A stretch of DNA of 64,000 nucleotides from Leucobacter komagatae (GTDB lineage Bacteria > Actinomycetota > Actinomycetes > Actinomycetales > Microbacteriaceae). The notes beneath the pieces were generated by a model. The model saw only the letters and a list, made by a program, of their open reading frames with translations. It did no database searches and was not told the DNA's origin. The stretch lies in the NCBI RefSeq assembly GCF_006716085.1, contig NZ_VFON01000001.1, forward strand, positions 1,984,001 through 2,048,000, given 5' to 3'. A program made the translations under genes and the position numbers. Shown piece after piece: positions 9,808 through 17,246 of this stretch (its first letter is position 1; each line of letters begins with the position of its first letter).

Positions 9808-10778
9808 GCACCTTCGCCTTCACGCTCGAACTTCGCCAAATTGGGCTGGTCTGGGGTCGCTTGAATATCAAGTTGCATCGCGCTGATGAGCAGCTGCGTA
9901 CCGATCATCAGCGGTAGCGCAGCCAGCATCACTGTTGCGGCGGTGGCGACAACTGAGCCCGCGATCTGGAACATCACCCAGACGCTGATTCCAAGGCCAA
10001 CAACGAACAGCAGCAGCCCCAGGAAGAGCATGAACGCGATCGGAGAGAACGACCACAGCACGTACCGGTACCAAATTCGGCTCCAGTACCCGACCGTCAA
10101 ACGGTGCAGGAGCTCTGGCACGACCTTGCTCAGTCGAATACTCGAAACCTCGTCGCCGTATACAGCCGGAATCGGCACGTCCACGGCAGGCACCTGCGCA
10201 ATATTCAGGTGAATCAGGAGATCGTTTTCAAAGCTGTAGCGCTTCGCAATGCGGTCGAGCGGCAAGCGCTTCAGCACCTCGGTACGCACGGCCGTGTAGC
10301 CGTTCTGGGGGTCGAAGAGGTGGTAATACCCAGAAGAGACCTTCGTAAAGAAGGACAGCACGATATTCCCGAATACACGGTATCCAGGCATTCCTTCGAA
10401 TGACTCCGGCGCGAAGAAGCGGTTCGCCTTAGAGAAACCGAAGCCGCCGTCAGTGACCGGGTCAAGGAGCTGGGGCAGGTAGTCCGGGTCCATCTGCGCG
10501 TCACCAGCCATGACGACGTTGACGTCGGCACCAAGCTCCATTGCGGCCTTGTGCGCCGTGATGATCGCACCGCCAACGCCCTGGTTCTCTTCATGACGAA
10601 TCAAGGTGACTCGGGGGTCGTCGATCGAACGGACAACGTCACTCGTTGCGTCGGGACTGCAGTCATCGACGATAACGATGTGGTCGACGAACTCAGGCAT
10701 CGTCTCAATGACCGTAGCGATCATCTTCTCTTCTTTATACGCAGGCACTACTGCCGCGATTGATGCGCCCTTATACAT
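9804..10778 (-). CDS. GT2 polyprenyl-phosphate glycosyltransferase (GtrB/DPM1-like)
   Basis: 324 residues. The N-terminal GT2 domain starts SIAAVVPAYKEEKMI and contains IVDDCSPDATSDVV and the catalytic-type MAGDAQMDPDYL. Two hydrophobic segments near residues 240-305 form the C-terminal anchor typical of GtrB proteins. These enzymes move a sugar from a nucleotide to undecaprenyl phosphate at the inner face of the membrane. A longer frame begins at 10826, but the ATG at 10778 overlaps the preceding GtrA stop by 8 nt and starts right at the domain. It is the second gene of the dehydrogenase-GtrA-GtrB-GT-C operon. Confidence 0.85.
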   Translation of the reverse strand: MYKGASIAAVVPAYKEEKMIATVIETMPEFVDHIVIVDDCSPDATSDVVRSIDDPRVTLIRHEENQGVGGAIITAHKAAMELGADVNVVMAGDAQMDPDYLPQLLDPVTDGGFGFSKANRFFAPESFEGMPGYRVFGNIVLSFFTKVSSGYYHLFDPQNGYTAVRTEVLKRLPLDRIAKRYSFENDLLIHLNIAQVPAVDVPIPAVYGDEVSSIRLSKVVPELLHRLTVGYWSRIWYRYVLWSFSPIAFMLFLGLLLFVVGLGISVWVMFQIAGSVVATAATVMLAALPLMIGTQLLISAMQLDIQATPDQPNLAKFEREGEGA

Positions 10779-11247
10779 GCACTTCTCCGTCGTTTTTCGC
10801 GGCGAACACCCAGTACCTGTAGGCAAAGAAGTTCCACACCGTTGTCACACCAACACTAATGACTTTGCCTACGATCCAGCTCCAGCCCAGCTCATCTGCG
10901 GCCCAAACGATACCAGTCGTCGCTACCGTGTTGAAAGCCACGAGAGCCGTGTATCGGGCGACGCTTGGAGCAAGCGTCGATTCAGATTGGAACGCGAAAT
11001 AGCGCTGCGAGAAATACGTAATCGCAAACGAAAGCAGGAACGCGACCGGGGTCGCAATGACCAGCGGCACCCCGAGTAGGGCGTGCATGATCCACAGCAG
11101 ACCGAGGTCTGCCAGGAAGCACGCTCCGCCAACAAAGAGGTATCGGAATACCCCGTTTGACCAGACTCTTCGCAAAAGAGAGTCTGGGTTCACACCTCGG
11201 GCCTTGCGGTTATCCGTACTGTCCGAAGCTTGGATATTAGGCCCCAA
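10771..11247 (-). CDS. GtrA-family membrane protein (polyprenyl-phosphate-sugar flippase type)
   Basis: 158 residues with four membrane segments. It has the GtrA features FRYLFVGGACFLADLGLLW at the start of the domain, FLLSFAITYFSQRYFAF, and a C-terminal WNFFAYRYWVF. GtrA proteins are thought to flip undecaprenyl-phosphate-linked sugars made by GtrB. The gene overlaps the dehydrogenase stop by 11 nt and the GtrB start by 8 nt, so the set is almost certainly co-transcribed. Confidence 0.88.
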   Translation of the reverse strand: MGPNIQASDSTDNRKARGVNPDSLLRRVWSNGVFRYLFVGGACFLADLGLLWIMHALLGVPLVIATPVAFLLSFAITYFSQRYFAFQSESTLAPSVARYTALVAFNTVATTGIVWAADELGWSWIVGKVISVGVTTVWNFFAYRYWVFAAKNDGEVHV

Positions 11248-12526
11248 TGACTACGCGGGGAACGCCCTTCCAGGCAGCCGGATCGGTGAAGTTACGGCCG
11301 TCTGCGAAGAGCTTGATCTCCGGGAAGTCGGCGGGGCCAAGCTCACGGTACTCCGCGTGATCAGCCTGCAGGATTGCAACGTCAACTGCGTCACCAAGCT
11401 TGTGCACGGTAAATCCGTAACCAGCGAGCTCCTCATCGGAGAACACCGGATCGTGAACCGTCACCACTGCGCCTCGAGCGATAAGCGCCTCGACGGTCGG
11501 GAACACACCCGAAACGGCAGTCTCCTTCACGCCGCCTCGGTACGCTGCACCAAGCACAACGACTCGCTGGCCTGCGAGGTCACCGATGGTCTGCTCGACC
11601 CGGGTCACCACGTACTCAGGCATCGTTGCGTTGTAGTTACGCGCGGTACGCACGATGTCTGCGTCGGGGTCGGTCGAAAGGTAGAGACGCGGGTAGACGG
11701 GGATGCAGTGTCCGCCGACAGCAATGCCGGGGCGGTGAATGTGGCTGAAGGGCTGCGAGTTGCACGCCTCAATAACCTTGTACACGTCGATTCCGGCGGT
11801 GTCAGCAAAGCGCGCGAACTGGTTCGCGAGGCCGATGTTGACATCACGGTAGGTGGTCTCTGCAAGCTTTGCCATTTCGGCAGCCTCAGCGGTACCCATG
11901 TCCCAGACGCCGTTCGGGCGGGGCAGATCGGTGCGCTCATCGAACGTGAGCACCGACTCGTAGAACTCGATAGCCCGCTTGGTGCCGGCCTCACTGAGAC
12001 CGCCAACGAGCTTCGGGTACTTCTTGAGGTCCGCGTAGACACGACCCGTGAGCACTCGTTCAGGCGAGAACACGAGGTGGAAGTCTTCGCCTTCGGTGAG
12101 GCCGGAGACCTGCTCGATGAGCGGCTTCCACCGGGTGCGCGTGGTTCCCACGGGCAGCGTCGTCTCGTAGGAGATCAGCGTGCCAGGCGTGAGGTGCTCA
12201 GCCAGCGACGAAGTCGCGGCGTCCATCCACTTGAAGTCAGGCTGCCAGGTCTCTTCGTCCACGAGCAGCGGCACAACAATCACGACTGCGTCAGCGCCGG
12301 GGATGGCGTCAGCATAGTTGGTCGTCGCGCGGAGCTTGCCGCTCGGCACCTGCTCAGCGAGCTTCTCAGCCATGCCAGCTTCGCCGGGGAAGGGCTCAAC
12401 GCCGGTGTTAATAACGTCGACGAGAGCCTGATTCACGTCAACGCCGACGACTTCATGGCCCATCGACGCGAACTGCGTTGCGAGCGGGAGCCCGATCTTT
12501 CCGGTAGCGACTACTGCAATCTTCAC
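11237..12526 (-). CDS. Nucleotide-sugar dehydrogenase (UDP-ManNAc / UDP-HexNAc 6-dehydrogenase type)
   Basis: 429 residues. It has an N-terminal NAD-binding fold (MKIAVVATGKIGLPLA), the FSPERVLTGR substrate motif, and the catalytic GGHCIPVYP with Cys near residue 274. The HCIP form is typical of WecC/WbpA/TviB enzymes oxidising UDP-N-acetyl-hexosamines, rather than of UDP-glucose dehydrogenases. With the 2-epimerase gene nearby (13686) it would make UDP-ManNAcA, the donor for teichuronic-type polymers. GTG start, leaderless, TAGACT six nt upstream. First gene of the four-gene overlapping operon running to 8599. The exact substrate is inferred. Confidence 0.88.
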   Translation of the reverse strand: MKIAVVATGKIGLPLATQFASMGHEVVGVDVNQALVDVINTGVEPFPGEAGMAEKLAEQVPSGKLRATTNYADAIPGADAVVIVVPLLVDEETWQPDFKWMDAATSSLAEHLTPGTLISYETTLPVGTTRTRWKPLIEQVSGLTEGEDFHLVFSPERVLTGRVYADLKKYPKLVGGLSEAGTKRAIEFYESVLTFDERTDLPRPNGVWDMGTAEAAEMAKLAETTYRDVNIGLANQFARFADTAGIDVYKVIEACNSQPFSHIHRPGIAVGGHCIPVYPRLYLSTDPDADIVRTARNYNATMPEYVVTRVEQTIGDLAGQRVVVLGAAYRGGVKETAVSGVFPTVEALIARGAVVTVHDPVFSDEELAGYGFTVHKLGDAVDVAILQADHAEYRELGPADFPEIKLFADGRNFTDPAAWKGVPRVVIGA

Positions 12527-12532
12527 GTCAAC

Positions 12533-12538
12533 AGTCTA
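12533..12538 (-). promoter_or_regulatory. -10 element TAGACT for dehydrogenase-Gtr operon
   Basis: Reverse-strand TAGACT is 6 nt before the GTG at 12526, giving a leaderless four-gene transcript. Confidence 0.65.
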
Positions 12539-12547
12539 CGCCGCTGG

Positions 12548-13642
12548 TCACCTCTTGCGCTGAACGGCTTCTCGGTAGGTCGCCTCGTAGGCTTCCTTTC
12601 GGCTCGCTTCCGAGAAGCGTTGTGCCGCATACGCCTGAACCTCGGTGGCATCCCAGCGCTCAGGATCCGACATCAGTTCGGCGACGGCCCGCGCGACCGC
12701 CCCCGACTCACGCTGGGCCACCAAACGCGAGGCTCGGGCCGGCAAGAACTCCTCGTGGCCACCGGTGCCCGTTGCGACAACAGGAACACCGTGCGCGAGC
12801 GCTTCTGCGATCGCAACACCAAATGTCTCAGTTTCAACGGGAAGCACAAATACGTCCGATGCGGTGAGGTATTCAGATACGAGTTCCGGAGCAAGCGCAC
12901 CAGTCAGCGTTACGGCATCCACGAGCCCCAGTTCACAGACCCGAGCGACGACCGCGTCTCGCTCTTCTCCGTCACCGATCCAGGTGAGCGTTGCAGCAGT
13001 TCCCGAGTCCCTGAGTTCTTTGAGTGCTTCAACGGCGATCAGTGGCCCCTTACGGGAGACGAGGCCGCCAACTGCGACAAGCGCCAGTTCATCACTGCCA
13101 CCGCCTCGGTGGAGCACGCCAGCCTGAGGAAACTCAACCCTATTGCCAATGACGGGAGCCGGCACTTCACGGAACGGAGCAATCGCGTCGGCGAGCGAGC
13201 TACTCACCGCGACAACCGTCCCCGGCCGCTTGAACGCTCGCATCAGCATTCGCCTCCCGAACGCAGCAACCGCATTTGCTGGCGGCGTCACGAGGGTCGA
13301 GAAGTGCTCCGTATGAACCCAGGGCGCCCGAATCCCTGAAACTGCCGCAAGCAAAAGCGCAGGAAACGCCATTGTATGAAGCAGGTCGTGTTCTTTCAAG
13401 AGCTCTCGCATCCGGCGTCGCGCCGCGAGGAAGGTGCCGGGCTTTGTAATTGCGAACGGGATGCGCTCGACTCGAACTCCCGAGATCTGGTCGGGTGCTG
13501 GTTCCAGCCAGTCGGGTCGGCAGAGGTGCAGCACGGTGACCTCGTGATCCGTCGCAAGCAGCTCGGCATCCCGCAGCGTAAAGACCCCCGATACAGGGTG
13601 CGATGGAGTGGGAAACCAAGGCGTGACAGCTAGAACCCGCAT
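12548..13642 (-). CDS. GT4 family glycosyltransferase
   Basis: 364 residues, GT-B fold. The N-terminal domain starts MRVLAVTPWFPTPSHPVSG, with a second Rossmann domain from about residue 190 (ALVAVGGLVSRKGPLIAVEAL). The E-x7-E nucleotide-sugar motif ETETFGVAIAEALAHGVP lies near residue 275. It transfers an activated sugar to the growing glycan at the inner membrane face. The ATG has a TACTAT -10 six nt upstream. It is divergent from the 2-epimerase gene and 21 nt upstream of the dehydrogenase start. Specificity cannot be predicted. Confidence 0.87.
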   Translation of the reverse strand: MRVLAVTPWFPTPSHPVSGVFTLRDAELLATDHEVTVLHLCRPDWLEPAPDQISGVRVERIPFAITKPGTFLAARRRMRELLKEHDLLHTMAFPALLLAAVSGIRAPWVHTEHFSTLVTPPANAVAAFGRRMLMRAFKRPGTVVAVSSSLADAIAPFREVPAPVIGNRVEFPQAGVLHRGGGSDELALVAVGGLVSRKGPLIAVEALKELRDSGTAATLTWIGDGEERDAVVARVCELGLVDAVTLTGALAPELVSEYLTASDVFVLPVETETFGVAIAEALAHGVPVVATGTGGHEEFLPARASRLVAQRESGAVARAVAELMSDPERWDATEVQAYAAQRFSEASRKEAYEATYREAVQRKR

Positions 13643-13648
13643 TCATCA

Positions 13649-13654
13649 ATAGTA
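13649..13654 (-). promoter_or_regulatory. -10 element TACTAT for GT4 gene at 13642
   Basis: Reverse-strand TACTAT is 6 nt before the ATG at 13642. Confidence 0.55.
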
Positions 13655-13673
13655 GCCTCGCATTGCTTCGCCT

Positions 13674-13679
13674 TAGACT
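13674..13679 (+). promoter_or_regulatory. -10 element TAGACT for UDP-GlcNAc 2-epimerase gene
   Basis: TAGACT is 6 nt before the GTG at 13686, which decides the start over the in-frame ATG at 13695. Confidence 0.65.
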
Positions 13680-13685
13680 GGTGGG

Positions 13686-14756
13686 GTGAAGATCATGAGT
13701 GTCGTGGGCGCACGCCCCCAGTTTGTAAAGCTCGCGCCGATCGCTCATGCGATCACGGCAGCGGGGCACGAACACGTGATTGTGCATACCGGTCAGCACT
13801 ATGACCCCATGCTCTCTGACGTGTTCTTCCGCGATCTCGGCATTCCCGAGCCTGACGCGCATCTTGGCGTTGGATCTGGCTCGCACGGCGTGCAGACCGG
13901 CAGCATGCTCGCCCAGATGGACGAGGTTCTCGAACGTTTCCAGCCCGATTGCGTACTCGTCTACGGCGACACCAACTCAACGCTCGCAGCCGCAGTCAGC
14001 GCAGTGAAGCTGCACTTCCCTGTCGCCCACCTCGAGGCAGGCCTGCGCTCGTTCAACCGCGCGATGCCGGAGGAGCACAACCGCGTGCTCACCGACCACG
14101 CTGCGGATCTGTGCCTTGCCCCCACCGATGTTGCAATGCAGCACCTCGCGAACGAGGGCATCACCGACCGCGCCGTGCTCGTAGGCGACGTCATGACCGA
14201 CGTGCTCTACCAGGTGCGCGATGCGGTACTCGCCGAGCAGAAGCCGAACGCTGTCACCGACGAGTTCGCCAAGGGCGAGTTCTACGTCGCGACTATCCAC
14301 CGCGCAGAGAACACCAACGAGCCCGAGCGCCTCCGCGAGGTCGTAAGCGCCCTCTCACAGGCAGACAAGCCCGTCGTACTGCTCGCGCACCCCCGTGTTC
14401 GCGCCAAGGCGGAGGAGCACGGAATTTCGCTCGAGGCCGGTTCGCTCACCACCCGCGACCCGCTCGCTTACCCCGAACTCATCGCCGCAGTGCTCTCGAG
14501 CGCCGGCGTCATAACCGATTCGGGCGGACTCCAGAAGGAGGCATTCCTCCTCCGCGTGCCTTGCACGACCGTGCGCCACGAAACCGAGTGGGTTGAGACC
14601 GTCGAACTCGGCTGGAACGTTCTCGCAAACACTCCTGAGGAGATCGCCGCAGCGATCACTCGCCCGGCTCCGGCGCCCACCGACGCCACCCCGTATGGCG
14701 AGGGCCACGCAGCAGCAGCAGCTGTAGCTGCCATCGTGGAGAGCATCGGCGCATAA
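13686..14756 (+). CDS. wecB: UDP-N-acetylglucosamine 2-epimerase (non-hydrolysing)
   Basis: 356 residues, standard family length. It shows GARPQFVKLAPI near the N-terminus, HTGQHYDPMLSDVFF, the HLEAGLRS motif, and ITDSGGLQKEAFLL near residue 280, all diagnostic. It interconverts UDP-GlcNAc and UDP-ManNAc in the cytoplasm. Paired with the dehydrogenase at 11237 it implies a ManNAcA-type sugar. It is monocistronic with a leaderless TAGACT promoter and a strong terminator after the stop. Confidence 0.95.
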   Translation: MKIMSVVGARPQFVKLAPIAHAITAAGHEHVIVHTGQHYDPMLSDVFFRDLGIPEPDAHLGVGSGSHGVQTGSMLAQMDEVLERFQPDCVLVYGDTNSTLAAAVSAVKLHFPVAHLEAGLRSFNRAMPEEHNRVLTDHAADLCLAPTDVAMQHLANEGITDRAVLVGDVMTDVLYQVRDAVLAEQKPNAVTDEFAKGEFYVATIHRAENTNEPERLREVVSALSQADKPVVLLAHPRVRAKAEEHGISLEAGSLTTRDPLAYPELIAAVLSSAGVITDSGGLQKEAFLLRVPCTTVRHETEWVETVELGWNVLANTPEEIAAAITRPAPAPTDATPYGEGHAAAAAVAAIVESIGA

Positions 14757-14773
14757 CGCCCGCGACCGCAATG

Positions 14774-14815
14774 CAGAGGGCGCTTCACCAGTAGGTGAAG
14801 CGCCCTCTGTATTTC
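14774..14815 (+). terminator. Strong intrinsic terminator after 2-epimerase gene
   Basis: CAGAGGGCGCTTCACC (14774-14789) pairs perfectly with 14794-14809 across a 4-nt loop (16-bp stem), followed by TATTTCT. It probably also serves the convergent gene ending at 14848. Confidence 0.92.
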
Positions 14816-14847
14816 TCAGGTCGCCGCGGTGACAGAGCGCCCGGGGC

Positions 14848-15930
14848 CTAGGCCACCAGTGCTGCCGCTGCCTGGCGCGCCCGCGCCTCCCAGGTGTGGG
14901 ACTCGCGAACCCGCAGCGCATTTGCCCGCACTGCTTCATACTTCTCCGGGTTCTCCTGCAGTTCGAGGAGGAGCTCGGTAAGAGCCTCGGCGGTATAGGG
15001 CAGAGCCCATCCGACACCGTGCTCCACAACAAAGTTCCCCGCGAGTGATCCTTCAGTTGCGATGATCGGCTTACCGTGGCCCAGGTATTCGTAGAGCTTC
15101 ATCGGCGCGGCAAACTCACGGTAACCAATCGGCTCCATGAACAACATGCCCAGGTGCGCATCCTCGTACAGCGGTTCGAGGTCAGCCCCAGAAACATGCA
15201 CCACCGAGGTCGAACTGCCCAGCACGGCACTGTAGCTCTCCCTCGCAGCCGCCCACTCGTTCTCGCGAGTGCAGATAGTCAATCGTGCGCCAGCGGCAGC
15301 CTCGACGCCCGTAATCGACTGCTCCATGCGGTAGTAGCTTCCGGTGCCACCAACGTAGAGCAGCGACATCCCCGCATCCGGTGTCGCAGATTCTGTTGCG
15401 GGGGATCCCGGAGGAAGCGCGACGCACTGCGCAACCTCGGTATGCGGCATAACTGCAGCCATCCGCATGGACGGCACGAAGATCTTACTCACGGCAGTCC
15501 TGTAGCGCTTCAGGTCGTGCCGGTAGAGCGCACGAGTCACAGCGGCAACCGGCCGTGGAACGGTCTCAAGATATTTGGGGCTGTCCCAGTAGATATCTCG
15601 GTAGAACACTCCAACCGGAACTTCGTGTTTCTTGCAGTAGCTCAGGAAGCTGATGTCCATGAACGGGTGCAGCGGAAGGCTGTGTGACTCAGCCATTGCG
15701 GTCGGCTTTGTGGAGGCCTCCGAATACACGAATTCGAAGTCTTCACCGGCAGCAATGCGCTTCTTGAGGTCACGAATCTGAGCCCGCCGCGCTTTCGCGT
15801 CGCCAGAGACTTCTACCACCTCGTATCCCTCGGTTTCGAACGCGCGACGCATCTGCACCGGGCGAATGCCGCTCGCTGAGGTAGCCGCCGGGTTCAGGGG
15901 GTACGGCACGTGGAAGATCATCTTCGGCAT
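14848..15930 (-). CDS. GT4-like glycosyltransferase
   Basis: 360 residues. N-terminal MIFHVPYPLNPAATSASGIRP begins a GT-B-like fold. The second half has LLYVGGTGSYYRMEQSI and PMKLYEYLGHGKPIIATEG, the latter the nucleotide-sugar-binding region of GT4 enzymes. The classic E-x7-E is degenerate, so the exact family is uncertain. The ATG directly follows the TAA of the upstream GT4 gene (TAAATG), so the two are translationally coupled. Confidence 0.78.
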   Translation of the reverse strand: MPKMIFHVPYPLNPAATSASGIRPVQMRRAFETEGYEVVEVSGDAKARRAQIRDLKKRIAAGEDFEFVYSEASTKPTAMAESHSLPLHPFMDISFLSYCKKHEVPVGVFYRDIYWDSPKYLETVPRPVAAVTRALYRHDLKRYRTAVSKIFVPSMRMAAVMPHTEVAQCVALPPGSPATESATPDAGMSLLYVGGTGSYYRMEQSITGVEAAAGARLTICTRENEWAAARESYSAVLGSSTSVVHVSGADLEPLYEDAHLGMLFMEPIGYREFAAPMKLYEYLGHGKPIIATEGSLAGNFVVEHGVGWALPYTAEALTELLLELQENPEKYEAVRANALRVRESHTWEARARQAAAALVA

Positions 15931-17106
15931 TTACTGTTCCTCTGTCATAGCCGCGTTGTACACCTCGGTGTACATTCGCACGAACTCGCTTTGACCGCAC
16001 TCATTCATGCTCACTGCGCGAAGCTGCCCACGATCATACTGATCCCCCTCGTTGCGCATCCGCAGAAGCGCATTCTGCAGTTCCGTTTGGTCGTCGATGC
16101 CCACCAGCAGGCCGGTGTCTGGCCGCACAGCATAACGGCCCCCGTCGGTCGCTGTCGCAATTAGCGGGACACCACACGCGAGCGCCTCCCAGAACACCAC
16201 GCCAAATGATTCTGCTGCGCTCGGCATGACAAACGCGTGGTAGTTCGAAAACTCGGCCGCGATGTCTGCACGCGAAACTGCACCGACAAATTCAACGTTT
16301 CCGAGCCCGAGGCGCTCAGCGTGTTCGCGATGCTCTGCCAGGTACTCTGAATCCCCCGCGATCCGAAGACGAACGTCCCGAGCATCACCGAAGGCAGCGG
16401 CGAAGGCGTCAAGCAGTAGCCCCACTCGTTTGTACGGGTGCAGGTTAGACACGTGCCCGAAGACGAACGGCTCTGCTGCCGGCTTCGCAGGCTCGTAAGA
16501 TTCGAACTGCCGTGGCAACATGTTCGGGATCACATCCCATTTCTGACCGTCGTAAGCTACCGAAAGCGATTCGGCGAAGGCAGGCGAGACCGCAATGCGA
16601 CGCTTCGCGTGAATGGCCGCCGCAAACAGCACTTTGGCGAGCGACTGCGATCCCAACTCTGCGATCGCAGAGTCCGGGCGATGCTCAGTCACCACGAACG
16701 GAATGTCGTACTTTTTCGCGATACGAGCAGCGGCAATCCCTCCGGGATTCATCGCATGAGCGTGCAGAACATCCGGCATGCCGCATTCGCGCACGTACGC
16801 GAGAAACAAGCGTTCCCAGCGGCGCGCTAGCGCGCGAACGTTAAAGCGATGCGCCATCGGGATGGGCCGAAGGCCTACCGAGCGAAAGACCCCAAGCTGC
16901 TCTCCTGGGAGCCCCTCGGTTGCACGTGAGACGCGAAGCCTGAGTGCCGCAAGGGCTCCGGGGGCGGTGATGGAAATCGCTTCGAGCGCAACGACTCCAA
17001 CTTTGTGCCCGGCTGCGGCGAGCGCTGTTGCTTGCTCGCGGAAAAAACTCCCGTGAAAAACCTCTGCGCCTGTCGGGTACCAAGATGGCAACATCAGAAC
17101 GTGCAT
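15931..17106 (-). CDS. GT4 family glycosyltransferase
   Basis: 391 residues, GT-B fold. It begins MHVLMLPSWYPTGAEVFHGS; the second domain has FGHVSNLHPYKRVGLLLDAF and the E-x7-E motif AAESFGVVFWEALACGVPLI near residue 305. An AAGGA Shine-Dalgarno 9 nt before the ATG sets the start, which unlike many neighbours is not leaderless. It heads a two-gene transcript with the GT4-like gene at 14848 and is divergent from the asparagine-synthetase-like gene. Confidence 0.87.
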   Translation of the reverse strand: MHVLMLPSWYPTGAEVFHGSFFREQATALAAAGHKVGVVALEAISITAPGALAALRLRVSRATEGLPGEQLGVFRSVGLRPIPMAHRFNVRALARRWERLFLAYVRECGMPDVLHAHAMNPGGIAAARIAKKYDIPFVVTEHRPDSAIAELGSQSLAKVLFAAAIHAKRRIAVSPAFAESLSVAYDGQKWDVIPNMLPRQFESYEPAKPAAEPFVFGHVSNLHPYKRVGLLLDAFAAAFGDARDVRLRIAGDSEYLAEHREHAERLGLGNVEFVGAVSRADIAAEFSNYHAFVMPSAAESFGVVFWEALACGVPLIATATDGGRYAVRPDTGLLVGIDDQTELQNALLRMRNEGDQYDRGQLRAVSMNECGQSEFVRMYTEVYNAAMTEEQ

Positions 17107-17234
17107 GTGAGGATTCCTTCTCGTGACTCATCCACCGCAGTTACCAGAGCATCTGGCGATCATCGCGCGGCCTAGCAGCGCAATAGACGTCCCAATCGTA
17201 CCCTGTGTGGACTGCTGTTCCCTGGCGCACAGGG

Positions 17235-17240
17235 CAGAAT
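17235..17240 (+). promoter_or_regulatory. Possible -10 CAGAAT for gene at 17247
   Basis: CAGAAT is 6 nt before the ATG at 17247. It is weaker than the TA-type hexamers but at the leaderless spacing. Confidence 0.4.
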
Positions 17241-17246
17241 GGAAGC

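Noticed and set aside
11057..13339. Very long open frame on the + strand opposite the GtrA, dehydrogenase and GT4 genes
   Set aside because: It is exactly antisense to three well-supported genes and has no recognisable domain; such open frames are common opposite GC-rich genes.
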